A stretch of DNA of 64,000 nt from Porpolomopsis calyptriformis (GCA_951640195.1 OX621175.1:496001-560000), one strand, 5' to 3'. Shown: positions 32,734-42,707, counted from the first letter of the stretch. The notes: a model not told the origin generated them from the sequence alone. A program made the numbers and translations.

Positions 32734-33927
32734 ATGGGTTCTCACGCTAATCCCCCTGTTCCCAACCTCAATGAAATCCTCGCAGTCATGAACGATTTAC
32801 GGAGAGAAATGGCCAACCTCCAGGCTTCGAATGCAAACCAGGCGGCAGAGATTCAAGATCTTCACCAACAACTTGCCACCCAAGCTCAACAACAGCCACC
32901 ACCGGGACCTCAACCCCAACCTCCTGCCATTCCCACCATCGAGATAAAGATGGCCAAACCAGATGAGTTCACTGGTCGACAGCAAGATGTCGACAAATTT
33001 ATCAACAGCTGCGAATTGTATTTTATGGGAAAGCTGTATCGCGATGAACACAAGATTCCCTTCGCCCTTTCATTCATGAAGGGAACGAATGCTCAGACCT
33101 GGTTGGAGAAAGAGACGAATGACATGAGAACTGTCAACTGGACAGGTCCAACTGCTACCTGGGCCGCATTTGTGGCTCAATTCCAGACAACGTTTGAAGG
33201 AATCGACAGACAGTCTCATGCTTGTAACGACATCAAGAATCTACGCCAAGGAAGGAAGAAGATAGAAGATTACAACCTGTGCTTTGGCGCTTTACAGGTC
33301 AATACCAGTTTCAACGATGCCACCCTCATCGATCTTTACCAAGCTGGACTCGATTCCGAGTTCATAGAATATGCTTACCGACTCCCCGCCGTCCTAACCA
33401 CACTTCAAGAGTGGAAGGACGCCACGACACGCTACCAACATCAAAAGGACATTCTCGCCTCACAAAAACAGTCCTCTACATCCCGACCCCAATACTCCAA
33501 TCCCTTTCCTGCCCGAGGATTGTACGTGGCTGCAACGACGACCCACCAAACGTCAGCAGCCCCCACCATCAAAAGAGAAGAGTCTTCCTCTTCTACCCTT
33601 ACGATCCCATATGGAAACTGCTATTCCTGCAGCCAACCAGGGCACTTCGCGAACGCCTGCCCAAACCGTGTCACCGGTGATGCGAAGAATCTATCCGATA
33701 CCTCTTCCTCACGTCAAGGAGGATACTTTCGAGGCAGAGGCAGTTACCGAGGACGAGGTTGCGACATACGTGTCGTTACCACTGAGCCCCACGTGGAGAA
33801 CGTCAACTCGCCCCCTACATTGGGAACAGGCAAAACTCTGTCGGATATGGCGAAATCTGGTATATGCAATTGGTCGGATGATCGAAAGAAGAGGCTGGCA
33901 GCGGACCTGAGGTCCCAGGGTTTTTAA
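32734..33927 (+). CDS. gag: Ty3-B Gag
   Basis: Structural protein of the retrotransposon particle, 397 residues, start MGSHANPPVPNLNEILAVMN. A Gln/Pro-rich stretch (residues about 50-68) precedes the capsid region with KPDEFTGRQQDVDKFINSCE. Near residue 296 a CCHC zinc knuckle CYSCSQPGHFANAC binds RNA. A basic Arg/Gly-rich segment follows. The frame is intact here, and ends with CAG GGT TTT TAA, where a -1 shift on GGGTTTT would give access to pol. No stop or frameshift is seen inside, unlike the Ty3-A copy. Confidence 0.92.
   Translation: MGSHANPPVPNLNEILAVMNDLRREMANLQASNANQAAEIQDLHQQLATQAQQQPPPGPQPQPPAIPTIEIKMAKPDEFTGRQQDVDKFINSCELYFMGKLYRDEHKIPFALSFMKGTNAQTWLEKETNDMRTVNWTGPTATWAAFVAQFQTTFEGIDRQSHACNDIKNLRQGRKKIEDYNLCFGALQVNTSFNDATLIDLYQAGLDSEFIEYAYRLPAVLTTLQEWKDATTRYQHQKDILASQKQSSTSRPQYSNPFPARGLYVAATTTHQTSAAPTIKREESSSSTLTIPYGNCYSCSQPGHFANACPNRVTGDAKNLSDTSSSRQGGYFRGRGSYRGRGCDIRVVTTEPHVENVNSPPTLGTGKTLSDMAKSGICNWSDDRKKRLAADLRSQGF
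33918..33924 (+). promoter_or_regulatory. -1 ribosomal frameshift heptamer GGGTTTT at gag/pol junction
   Basis: In the gag frame the heptamer reads G GGT TTT and is followed at once by the gag stop TAA. One base back, the frame continues GGG TTT TTA AAA GGT into pol. Ty3-A has the same heptamer before TGA. A perfect palindrome, GGACCTGAGGTCC, lies just upstream (33903-33915). Confidence 0.65.
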
Positions 33928-36900
33928 AAGGTTTGGACGATACGCCACCCGTTACGGACCATACCACTCGATGTACCATTATACCAAGCAATCCATTTCG
34001 AACTCTTGGTACTATCGAAAAGGGCGATTCAGGACTTACAATGGACATTTGGATCAAAGCTTCAGACAGTGGCCAACGTGTCCCCGCCATGTGTCTTATT
34101 GATAGCAGAGCTTCTGGAAACTTTATGGATAAGACTTTCGCAACTCATCACGAATTTACTCTTCAGGATTTGGAAACCCCAATCCCTGTACGGAATGCCG
34201 ATGGGTCAGAGAACTGAGGAGGCCCGATCGTTTTTGACACAGATGTCTGGATAGAAGCTCCAGGTGGACACACCAAAAGGATCTGTTTGGAAGTGACCGA
34301 CCTCAGATCCAAGTTTGATATTATCCTCAGCTACCCATGGCTCAGAGCTCAAAACCCTAGTATTGATTGGGAGAAGTCAACACTGGCTCTCGGAGGCAAA
34401 GAGACTTCTTGTCAGTATTGTAGCGGCGAAGCAGAGTCCTCTGTGGTAGAATCGGTCTCGCTGGCAATAACAAGTATTTCAAAATCGGACGAATCTTGAG
34501 CCAGCACGGTGGAGGAAGATATGCGAAAGTTTGTACCGGAGGTCTATTGGAAAGACTATGCTAGTGTCTTTGCCAAGGAGTCCTTCGATTGCCTTCCACC
34601 TCATTCTGAGTTCGATCACGTCATTGATCTCAAAGATGATTTCATACCTCAAAATGACGTGACTTATCCAATGTCCCCTCGAGAGATAGACTTCCTAGAG
34701 AAGTTTTTGGAAGAAAACGTGGCTACTGGACGAATATTCAAGGGATCCTCACCTCAAGCCGCTCCCTTCTTCCTGAGCAAGAAAGCCGAAGAAATCAACG
34801 CGAAAGGACAAGATGCTGGATACAGACCAATCGAAGACTACCATTACCTGAACCACTTTACCGTTCCTGATCGATATCCCCTACCACTCCTCCATCAAAT
34901 CGTTCAGCAACCAAAGTTACGATCTGCTGCGCTGTTCACAGTCGTGGACATTCGTTGGGGATTTAACAATATTCGAATCAAAGAAGGCGATGAATGGAAA
35001 GCCGCTTTCAACACGGTCAAGGGACTCTACATCCCGAAAGTGATGTTCTTTGGTCTACGAAATTCTCCAGCTACATTCCAATGGATGATCGATACACGAT
35101 TTGCCAAAGTATTAAGATCAGGTTGTGTTTTTATCTATATCGATGACGTTCTCATCTGCGGAGACAATTTAGAAGAACTACGTTACTGGACGTTCAAAAC
35201 CCTTGACATCATGAAGAAGAACAAACTCTCCTGTAAACCTGTCAAATGCCAATTCAAGAAGGAAGAGGTGATCTATCTAGGGATGACCTTAACGAAAGGT
35301 CATATCAGGACCAATCCCAAGAAGATCAAGGCCATAGCCGAATGGCCTGAACCTCGAACCGTGAAACAACTTCAATCCTTTCTCGGAAGTGCAAATTTCT
35401 GGAGAAAATACATCAAGGACTTTTCAAAGATCACCCAACCACTCAACCAGTTACTCCATAAAGATACTATATGGGAATGGACTCCCGAACGACAACACGC
35501 CTTTGATCAACTAAAACGCTCCCTCACGAACGCCCCTGTCCTCGAAGTGCCGGATCAAGACCTGCCATATTGCTTGGAGACTGACGCCTCTGGCTTTGCC
35601 TTGGGAGGAGTACTGTCTCAGCTGCACGAAAACGACTGGAAACCTGTAGGCTTTCATTCAAGATCCTTGACCCCTGCTGAAAAGAAATATCCAACTCACG
35701 ACACCGAGCTTCTAGCAATAATAGACTGTCTTAAAGCATGGCGACACCTTTTGGAAGGTTCGCGACATGACCTTCTGATCTGTACCGACAGTCTTGCCCT
35801 CAAATATTTCAGTATCGCTCGCGTGTTATTTGGACGACGTGCTCGTTGGTCTGAGATTTTGTCAAGATACGAATACAAAATCGAGTACATCCCAGGGAGA
35901 AAGAACAAGGCTGATGGGTTATCCAGGCGCCCAGATTATTTCGACGAGGGTAAAGGCGAGGTGGAAGACGAAATTTTAATCGCAGATGAACATTGGATCA
36001 ATTCAATCGTCAAACTCTCAGAACCGAACTTTTTCGCAAGATTATGCTTCAGATTGCCGATACCGAATGAGATCTCACAGAAAATCGAGGATGCCTCATT
36101 GTTTTGGGACCAAGCCGATGGGTTGGTTCGCGATGTTGAAGGTCGAATTGTGGTGGCAGAGGAAGTATCTTTGCACACAGACATAATACGACTGTCCCAC
36201 GCCTACCCCCATGCTGGACACCCTGGCATTGAGAAGATGAAGGAGCTGGTGCTCCGAAACTTTGTTTGGGATGGCGTCTCTAAAGACGTTATCAACTACA
36301 TATGATCCTGTCCTGCTTGTCAACAAAACAAGAATTACCCTTCGAAACCAACAGGACTCCTACAACTGATACCCCCCGCTACTGAACCATGGACTGAGAT
36401 AACCGTCGATCTCATTGTTCAACTACCTGACTCGCTTGGATACGATGCTGTGATGGTAGTCGTTGATCGCTTCATGAAACGCGCCCACTTTATTCCGACG
36501 ACCTCCAATCTTTCATCAGAAGGCGCTGCCTGACTCTTCCGTGATCACATCTGGAAACATCATGGATGGCCAAAGAAGATCATTTCTGACCGTGGAGTAC
36601 AATTCGCATCAAAATTCACAGAAGCCCTCAATAAACTCTTAGGAACCATTTCTGGACTGTCTACTGCTTATCATCCCAAAACCGATGGTCAGACCGAGCG
36701 AACAAACCAAGAACTCGAAGTCTACTTACAGTTCTATACCAATTTCATGCAAGACGACTGGTCCGAATGGCTAGCTTCCACCGAATTCGCTTACAATAAC
36801 CGACAACACTCTGCCACATCACAATCACCCTTCTACTTAGAATATGGCCGTCATCCTCATTTACCGATCACAATCGAATCCCCAAGTAACGTCCCCGCAG

Positions 36901-37460
36901 CAAACACCTTCCATGAACGTCTCACGCGTGCTCAGAAGAATGCTGGCGAATCACTATCACATGCCACAGAATCAATGAAGAAATATGCCAATCAAAAACG
37001 GAAACTCTCTCCCTCTTTCAGAGTCGGAGATTTGGTTTGGTTAGATACCAAAAACATCAAGACGACTCGACCCACCAAGAAATTAGATAACAGAAGAACT
37101 GGACCATTCAAGATCCTAAAACAAGTGTCGGATCTTGCGTATCTTATCGATATCCCCGGAACTTGGAAACTCCACCCAGTTTTTCACGTATCACTCCTGA
37201 GACCGAACGTCAAAGATAAGTCGCTCCACCCTGATATTACTGATACATCTCGACCTCCCCCAGATCTGATCGAGAATGAAGAAGAATATGAAGTCGAATC
37301 TATTCTTCAACACTCTGGAGCTCAACGCCGACGAAAATATTTAGTCAAGTGGAAAGGTTATCCGATTGAAGAAGCTACTTGGGAAGAACGATCGAACATC
37401 TTACAACACGCCAAGGAAATTGTGAAGACTTACGAAGACTCAATTCAAACGGCGACTTAA
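33918..37460 (+). pseudogene. pol: Ty3-B pol (protease, RT, RNase H, integrase, chromodomain) with four TGA stops
   Basis: Pol runs in one frame, -1 to gag. The aspartic protease segment CLIDSRASGNF has Arg where Ty3-A keeps Gly of the DSGA active site. RT: FTVVDIRWGFNNI and FIYIDDVLICGDN. RNase H: LETDASGFALGGVLSQ. Integrase: an HHCC zinc-binding region ending with SCPACQQ, then the catalytic core with SDRGVQF and YHPKTDGQTERTNQEL. C-terminal chromodomain: YEVESILQHSGAQRRRKYLV and WKGYPIEEATWEERSN, which binds histone marks and targets insertion. In-frame TGA codons occur near 34216, 34498, 36303 and 36531. Two of these sites are CAA/CAG in Ty3-A, one is CGA, and one is TGA in both, which points to an ancestral Arg codon CGA. 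The stop is TAA at 37458-37460. Confidence 0.9.
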
Positions 37461-37630
37461 CTTGTTTGTCATCATTCTGGCTGTCCATTTTTTGAATTCT
37501 ATTTTTAGGTCGAGTTGGCATTTATAAACCCAGAATCATTGATACGATTCCATCCAGTCTTTTCCTACCTTTGACGAACTTACCCAACACTATTGTTCCC
37601 AACACTAACGTCGTTGAACCATCATTCATA

Positions 37631-38368
37631 ATGCCCGCCACTCGATCTCCCTCTCCTCAAGTCGCCATTCGACATGCTGGACAAATTCCTTCGTCCGCCA
37701 CCATCCGTTCCCCTACTCCCGGTCCCTCTACCTCTTCCTCCTCCACTCGGCAGTTACGCCGACAAGCTCGCGCACGCGCGGAAGACTTCTTCAAAGAATA
37801 TCCTATGGAAACACCTCCTCCCGAAGACCCCGCCGTTACTATTTCGCGCCTTACAGTCCACAGCAATAGCGTCAGCAAGTGGAACCAAGAACTTCGTCAG
37901 GAGCATGACGTCTTGAAAGCCGAGCTCAAAGCGTCAGAAAGAAGTGCCTTGTTTTGGAAGAATCGTTGGGACCAGAGTGAGTTGAAAGTTTGGGAGTTAC
38001 AATGGGAGAAGAAACGTATGTGGGTTAATTGTTACGATGTCACCACTCGCGCCATCATCGTCAAGCTCGTGGAAGAGAGTCGTTGGGCCGAGCGACTCTC
38101 CCGAGAAGATTTTCTTCGGGCCCAATGAGATCTCGCAACGACGGAGACTCTAATCGATTACGGTGCATCAGTTGAGTACCCCATCAATCTCGACCTGGAA
38201 TACCCGGACAAAGATGACGTCGCAACAGTTCGAGCCCCTTCCCCCATCGAAGCAGCTCTGGAAACCACTCCCACCATCTCCCTCTCAGTGGCCATCGAGG
38301 CCTCTGCCACTGAGGAAATCCCAACTCAGGCCTCAGAGGACGAAACGACCGACATTGCCCAAGTTTGA
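37631..38368 (+). pseudogene. Ty3-B ORF3, accessory protein of unknown function
   Basis: A third open frame after pol, from ATG 37631 (MPATRSPSPQVAIRHAGQIP) to TGA 38366-38368, with one internal TGA at 38126-38128 that probably derives from CGA. It has a Ser/Thr/Pro-rich N-terminus, a basic RQLRRQARARAEDFF segment, a likely coiled coil (about residues 75-140, with VSKWNQELRQEHDVLKAELK) and an acidic C-terminus. Ty3-A keeps the same frame with similar residues, so it has been under selection in the family. It lies in the place where some LTR elements carry an env-like or accessory ORF, but no signal peptide or membrane helix is seen. Confidence 0.65.
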
Positions 38369-38402
38369 AATTCGGGTCGAATTTCCCGAAAAACGAGGTG
38401 TA

Positions 38403-38792
38403 TGTCATGGATGTAAATTTTCATTTCCTCTCTATGTTAGTCATTACTGCTTAGTCAGATAGATCTTATCTTTGCTTGGGATTCCCCATAGTCTCGTATC
38501 TTTTCATATATCCTAGATAAGACACATTTCATTTCCGACGATCATGTTTCATCCTTTCACATGCTCCGAGTCCTTTATCATGCTTATCTCTACTCGTCGC
38601 ATGTATTCCTCGTGTTTACACTGACTCATCCGCAGTAGCGTAGTCAGTATATAAACCCCTAGTTAGTCGTACTCAGACTTTAAGTCTGATTCCTCATTAG
38701 ACAACCCAATAACTAGGACTTGAGATCTTATCAATGTCTTGGGACAGAGCTCTTCGAAGTAAAACCATCTCAACAATATCCAGTTTATAACA
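38403..38792 (+). repeat. 3' LTR of Ty3-B
   Basis: Starts TGTCATGGATG, ends GTTTATAACA. It is 19 bp longer than the 5' copy because it keeps ctccgagtcctttatcatg, lost in the 5' LTR between catgct repeats. Confidence 0.93.
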
Positions 38793-38797
38793 GTAGA
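38793..38797 (+). repeat. target-site duplication GTAGA, right copy (Ty3-B)
   Basis: Matches 31995-31999. Confidence 0.92.
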
Positions 38798-39480
38798 TAG
38801 AAATACATATTGTGAATAATTAATTGCTTTGGCCTTGGGCAACTTTGCTGATAATTGGATGCATTCATCCACCTTCAGGGAGGTCCACCAATGCTGAGAA
38901 TAGCTTAGCCGAGGGGTAGCAGTTGCCTCAGTACCCTATACATATGCATATAGTAGATGGAAATACATATTGTGAATAATTAATTGCTTTGGCTTTAGAT
39001 AACTTTGCTGATAATTACATGCATTAATCCACCTTTAGAGAGGTCTGCCGATGCCAAGAATAGCTCAGCTGAGGGGTAGAAGTTGCCTCAGTACCCTATA
39101 CATATGCATATAGTAGATAGAAATACATATTGTCAATAATTGATTGCTTTAGCTTTAGATAACTTTACTGATAATTGCATGCATTAATCCACCTTCAGGG
39201 GGGTCCGCCGACACCAAGGATGGCTTCGCCAAGGTTTCACAGCTGCCTCAGTAACCTACACTCTATCAATAATTTATTAATATAACTTCTATAGAGATGT
39301 AAGACTATCTATCTTAGAGTAGTGCAACATATTTCCTATTTTATTTCTATCTCAATAGTGAGGTATTCAATGTTTAGTTGTTACTCTCTGCTAAAATGCA
39401 ATGTCAAATTTCAGACTTGATAAATATGCTTGTAAAAAATCTAGAAATATTTGGACCACTTGTTTATATACTCTATATTA
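38798..39480. repeat. left arm of foldback, inner part
   Basis: Continues the 160-bp repeats for about three more copies, then unique AT-rich sequence that mirrors 39680-39900 (for example gcttgtaaaaaatctagaaa against its inverse near 39705). This brings the left arm to about seven 160-bp units, the same number as the right arm. Confidence 0.8.
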
Positions 39481-39679
39481 CATTTATTTGATGTGCCTGA
39501 TAGGGTGCATTAGTATAAGTAAACTGTGTAGAAAATGTTGTGTTAGATTAACCTATGTTCAATGTTACTCTACACTGTCACAGTATAGGTTACTATATAA
39601 ATCTATAGAGTTTTTTCATTACATTCAAACATAGTAGACTACTCAGTATTAGGCACATAGTATTAATAGAATATGAAGT

Positions 39680-41845
39680 ACATATACAAGTGGTACAAAT
39701 ATTTCTGGATTTTTTACAAGCATATTTATCAAGTCCGAAATTTGACATTGCATTTTAGCAGAGAGTAACAACTAAACATTGAATACCTCACTATTGAGAT
39801 AGAAATAAAATAGGAAATATGTTGCACTACTCTAAGATAGATAGTCTTACATCTCTATAGAAGTGATATTAATAAATTATCCATGGAGTGTAGGTTACCG
39901 AGGCAGCTGTGAAACCTCGGTGAAGCCATCCTTGGTGTCGGCGGACCCCCCTGAAGGTGGATTAATGCATGCAATTATCAGTAAAGTTATCTAAAGCCAA
40001 AGCAATTAATTATTCACAATATGTATTTCTATCTACTATATGCATATGTATAGGGTACTGAAGCAACTGCTACCCCTCGGCCGAGCCAGTCTTGGCATCG
40101 GTGGACCTCTCCGAAGGTGGATTAATGCATGCAATTATCAGCAAAGTTATCTAAAGCCAAAGCAATCAATTATTGACAATATGTATTTCTATCTACTATA
40201 TGCATATGTATAGGGTACAGAGGCAACTGCTACCCCTCAGCTGAGCTATTCTTGGCATCAGCGGACCTCTCTAAAGGTGGATTAATGCATGTAATTATCA
40301 GCAAAGTTATCTAAAGCTAAAGCAATTAATTATTCACAATATGTATTTCCATCTACTATATGCATATGTATAGGGTACTGAGGCAAATGCTACCCCTTGG
40401 CTAAGCTATTCTCAGCGTCGGCGGACCTCCCTGAAGGTGGATTAATGCATCCAATTATCAGCAAAGTTGCCCAAGGCCAAAGCAATTAATTATTCACAAT
40501 ATGTATTTCTATCTACTATGCATATGTATAGGGTACCGAGGCAACTGCTACCCATCGGCCAAGCCATTCTCGGCATCGGCGGACCCCTCCGAAGGTGGAT
40601 TAATGCATGCAATTATCAGCAAAGTTGTCCAAGGCCAAAGCAATTAATTATTCACAATATGTATTTCTATCTACTATGCATATGTATAGGGTACCGAGGC
40701 AACTGCTACCCCTTGGCCGAGCCATTCTCAGTGTCGGCAGACCTCTCCGAAGGTGGATTAATGCATGCAATTATCAGCAAAGTTACCCAAGGCCAAAGCA
40801 ATCAATTATTCACAATATGTATTTCTATCTACTATATGCATATGTATAGGGTACTGAGGCAACTGCTACCCCTCGGCTGAGCCATTCTCGGCATCGGCGG
40901 ACCTCTCCAAAGGTGGATTAAAGTATACAATTATCAGCAAAGTTGTTTATAGCTGAAGCAATTAATTATTCGCAATATATATTTATATCTACTATACACA
41001 TATTTATAGGGTACCGATGCAACTGCTACCCCTCAGCTGAGCCATTCTCGGCATCGGTGGACATCTCTGAAGGTGTAGTATAGCATACCAATCTCGGCCA
41101 ACCTGTATATATAGTAGAAACCACCTTCAGCCTATCAGTAGTTATTGGCAATCTATATCTCGGCCAACCTGTATATATAGTAGAAACCACCTTCAGCCCA
41201 TCAGTAGTTATCGGCAATCTATATCTCGGCCAACCTGTATATATAGTAGAAACCACCTTCAGCCCATCAGTAGTTATCGGCACTCTATATTTCGGCCAAC
41301 CTGTATATATAGTAGAAACCACCTTCAGCCCATCGGTAGGCATTGGTAATCTATATCTCGGCCAACCTGTATATATAGTAGAAACCACCTTCAGCCTATC
41401 AGTAGTTATCGGCAATCTATATCTCAGCCAACCTGTGTATATAGTAGAAACCACCTTCAGCCTATTGGTAGGCATTGGCAATCTATATCTCAGCCAACCT
41501 GTATATATAGTAGAAACCACCTTCGGCCTATTGGTAGTTATCGGCAATGTATATCTCGGCCGAGCTATATACATATACATCCATTTCTCGGCCCCTCCAT
41601 AGTCTTTGGTGAGTACTATCTTTGGCCCATTAGTGTATCTCCCTTATCACTCTTGGCTACCCTGTAGTGTACTGGCATACCTGCCTTTTAGTAGAGATGT
41701 ATTTCACTACTATATATAAATTTTGGCGCTTCAGTGTACATCAGCTATATATGTATTTTCAGCTGAAGATCGGTGGACCGAGAAACACCGCTATATAGCA
41801 AGTTCATTCCACTGTAGTTCACTGCTATCTTGGCTGAATGGGCTC
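39680..41845. repeat. right arm of foldback
   Basis: Inverse order to the left arm: unique AT-rich part to about 39900, seven 160-bp units (starting near 39950, 40110, 40272, 40432, 40590, 40750 and 40910), a 66-bp array at 41098-41565 with seven to eight units, then the unique outer end. The arms differ mainly in the number of 66-bp units (about 3 against 7-8). Confidence 0.82.
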
Positions 41846-42023
41846 GAGGGATAGCTTGACTAGCTTCCTCATTTGGGTCTGGGAAGATTCGGGTTTGTGA
41901 GTAAAGCGATTGAGAGAGAGGATTCTGCTCAGAGGGGTCATAGAGATCCTCATCGTCATCATCCAGTGTGAAAGTAAAGGTGGATCAAGTAGAGGGGAGA
42001 GAGCAAGAAGGAAGTCTGATTCT

Positions 42024-42434
42024 TGTTATAAACTGGTTGTTGTTGAGACAGTTTTACTTCAGAGTGCTCTGTCCCAAGACGATGATAATGTCTCAAGTCC
42101 TAGTTATCAGGGTTGCTAACGAGGAATCAGACTTAAGGTCTGAGTATAACTAACTAGGAGTTTATATACTGACTACGCTACTGCGGATGAGTCAGTGTTT
42201 ACACAAGGAATACATGCAACGAGTAGAGATAAGCATGATAGAAGACTTGGAGCATGTGAAGAGATGAAACATAATCGCCGGAAATGAAAAGTGTCCTATC
42301 TAAGGCAAATGAAAAGATAAGGTCACGATAAGACCTATGATGAAACTGTGGGGAATCCCAAGCAAAGATAAGGCTAATCTGACTAAGCAACAATGACTAA
42401 CATGGAGAAGGAATGAAATTTTATGTCTGTGACA
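42024..42434 (-). repeat. 5' LTR of Ty3-A
   Basis: Starts TGTTATAAACTGG and ends GTCTGTGACA on the plus strand. Just left of it, on the minus strand, AGAATCAGACTTC supplies the same self-priming site as in Ty3-B. Confidence 0.92.
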
Positions 42435-42707
42435 GCATCATTAAGAGGCAACAATGTGATTGTGAAGCTCCTCCTAGATTATGGGGCAGATGTCAATGCA
42501 CAGGGTGGATTCTATGGAAATGCTCTCCAGGCTGCATCATATGCAGGCCACATTGTGATTGTGAGGTTCCTCCTGGATTGTGGGGCAGATGTTACCTCAC
42601 AGGGTGGAAGATATGGAAATGCTCTCCAGGCTGCATTATTCTTTGGTGATGAGAAGGTTGTAGAACTTCTGAGAGATGCAATGCAGTGGGCTGAAGGATT
42701 CAGATAA
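42435..42707 (+). pseudogene. NLR2, 3' part (last ankyrin repeats)
   Basis: Opens with the second copy of GCATC and continues the ankyrin array: LRGNNVIVKLLLDYGADVN, one further full repeat, and a last repeat ending VVELLRDAMQWAEGFR with TAA at 42705-42707. NLR1 ends VVKLLRDAM, so this is the natural end of the gene. Joining it to 23907 across the insertion gives nine repeats, the same count as NLR1. Cut off from its promoter, it is not expected to be expressed on its own. Confidence 0.88.

Larger units (their letters stand above)
32000..38792 (+). mobile_element. Ty3-B: chromodomain Ty3/gypsy LTR retrotransposon, innermost layer
   Basis: Full-length 6.8-kb element with LTRs 32000-32370 and 38403-38792 and duplication GTAGA. 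Order: LTR, 11-nt primer-binding site, gag, -1 slippery site, pol (protease, RT, RNase H, integrase, chromodomain), ORF3, polypurine-like tract cgaaaaacgaggtgta, LTR. It has few stops, all TGA, and a changed protease active site, so it is young but probably not autonomous. LTRs differ by eight substitutions (seven at CpG) plus a 19-bp deletion in the 5' copy. Lower LTR divergence than Ty3-A agrees with its inner position. Confidence 0.95.
30769..41845. mobile_element. giant foldback element with long inverted arms, inserted in the Ty3-A leader
   Basis: Comparison with the Ty3-B leader shows a break in the Ty3-A leader here. Flanking direct repeats are GAGGGAT at 30762-30768 and 41846-41852. 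The ends are inverted repeats, imperfect in the outermost dozen bases and then nearly identical (gtgaactacag, gaacttgctatatag). Each arm is built in mirror order from a unique outer part, a 66-bp tandem array, a 160-bp tandem array and a unique inner part. The arms meet at a loop of about 200 bp near 39480-39670. Without the younger Ty3-B the element is about 4.3 kb. No transposase-like coding sequence is seen, so it must be mobilised by a partner elsewhere, or it is not a classical transposon. It could be a non-autonomous TIR or foldback element; the superfamily cannot be set from these ends. Confidence 0.75.
23908..42434 (-). mobile_element. Ty3-A: chromodomain Ty3/gypsy LTR retrotransposon, outer layer of a nested stack
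   Basis: Minus-strand element bounded by LTRs at 23908-24329 (3' LTR) and 42024-42434 (5' LTR), both TG...CA, with duplication GCATC. Its own internal DNA is 24330-28856 and 29435-30768 plus 41853-42023. The rest of the span is younger insertions: a probable solo LTR in gag and a foldback in the leader. Gag, protease, RT, RNase H, integrase, chromodomain and a downstream ORF are all recognisable but carry many TGA stops and small frame breaks, so it cannot move by itself. Its sequence is clearly related to, but distinct from, Ty3-B in this window; the LTRs differ by indels and many substitutions. The LTR pair differs at close to twenty positions, nearly all at CpG. Confidence 0.92.

Noticed and set aside
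23908..38792. classical RIP (CpA to TpA)
   Set aside because: Differences between copies fall on CpG, not on CpA; no excess of TAA/TAG stops was seen.
39401..39634. 77-codon frame in the foldback loop as a transposase remnant
   Set aside because: No catalytic motif, very AT-rich, hydrophobic runs typical of random AT-rich frames.
39950..41565. CRISPR-like array
   Set aside because: The regular repeats are direct tandem units of 160 and 66 bp without unique spacers, in a eukaryotic genome, inside a foldback element.
42423..42707. independent small ankyrin gene
   Set aside because: Its first codons lie in the LTR end; it is the 3' end of NLR2 separated by the insertion.
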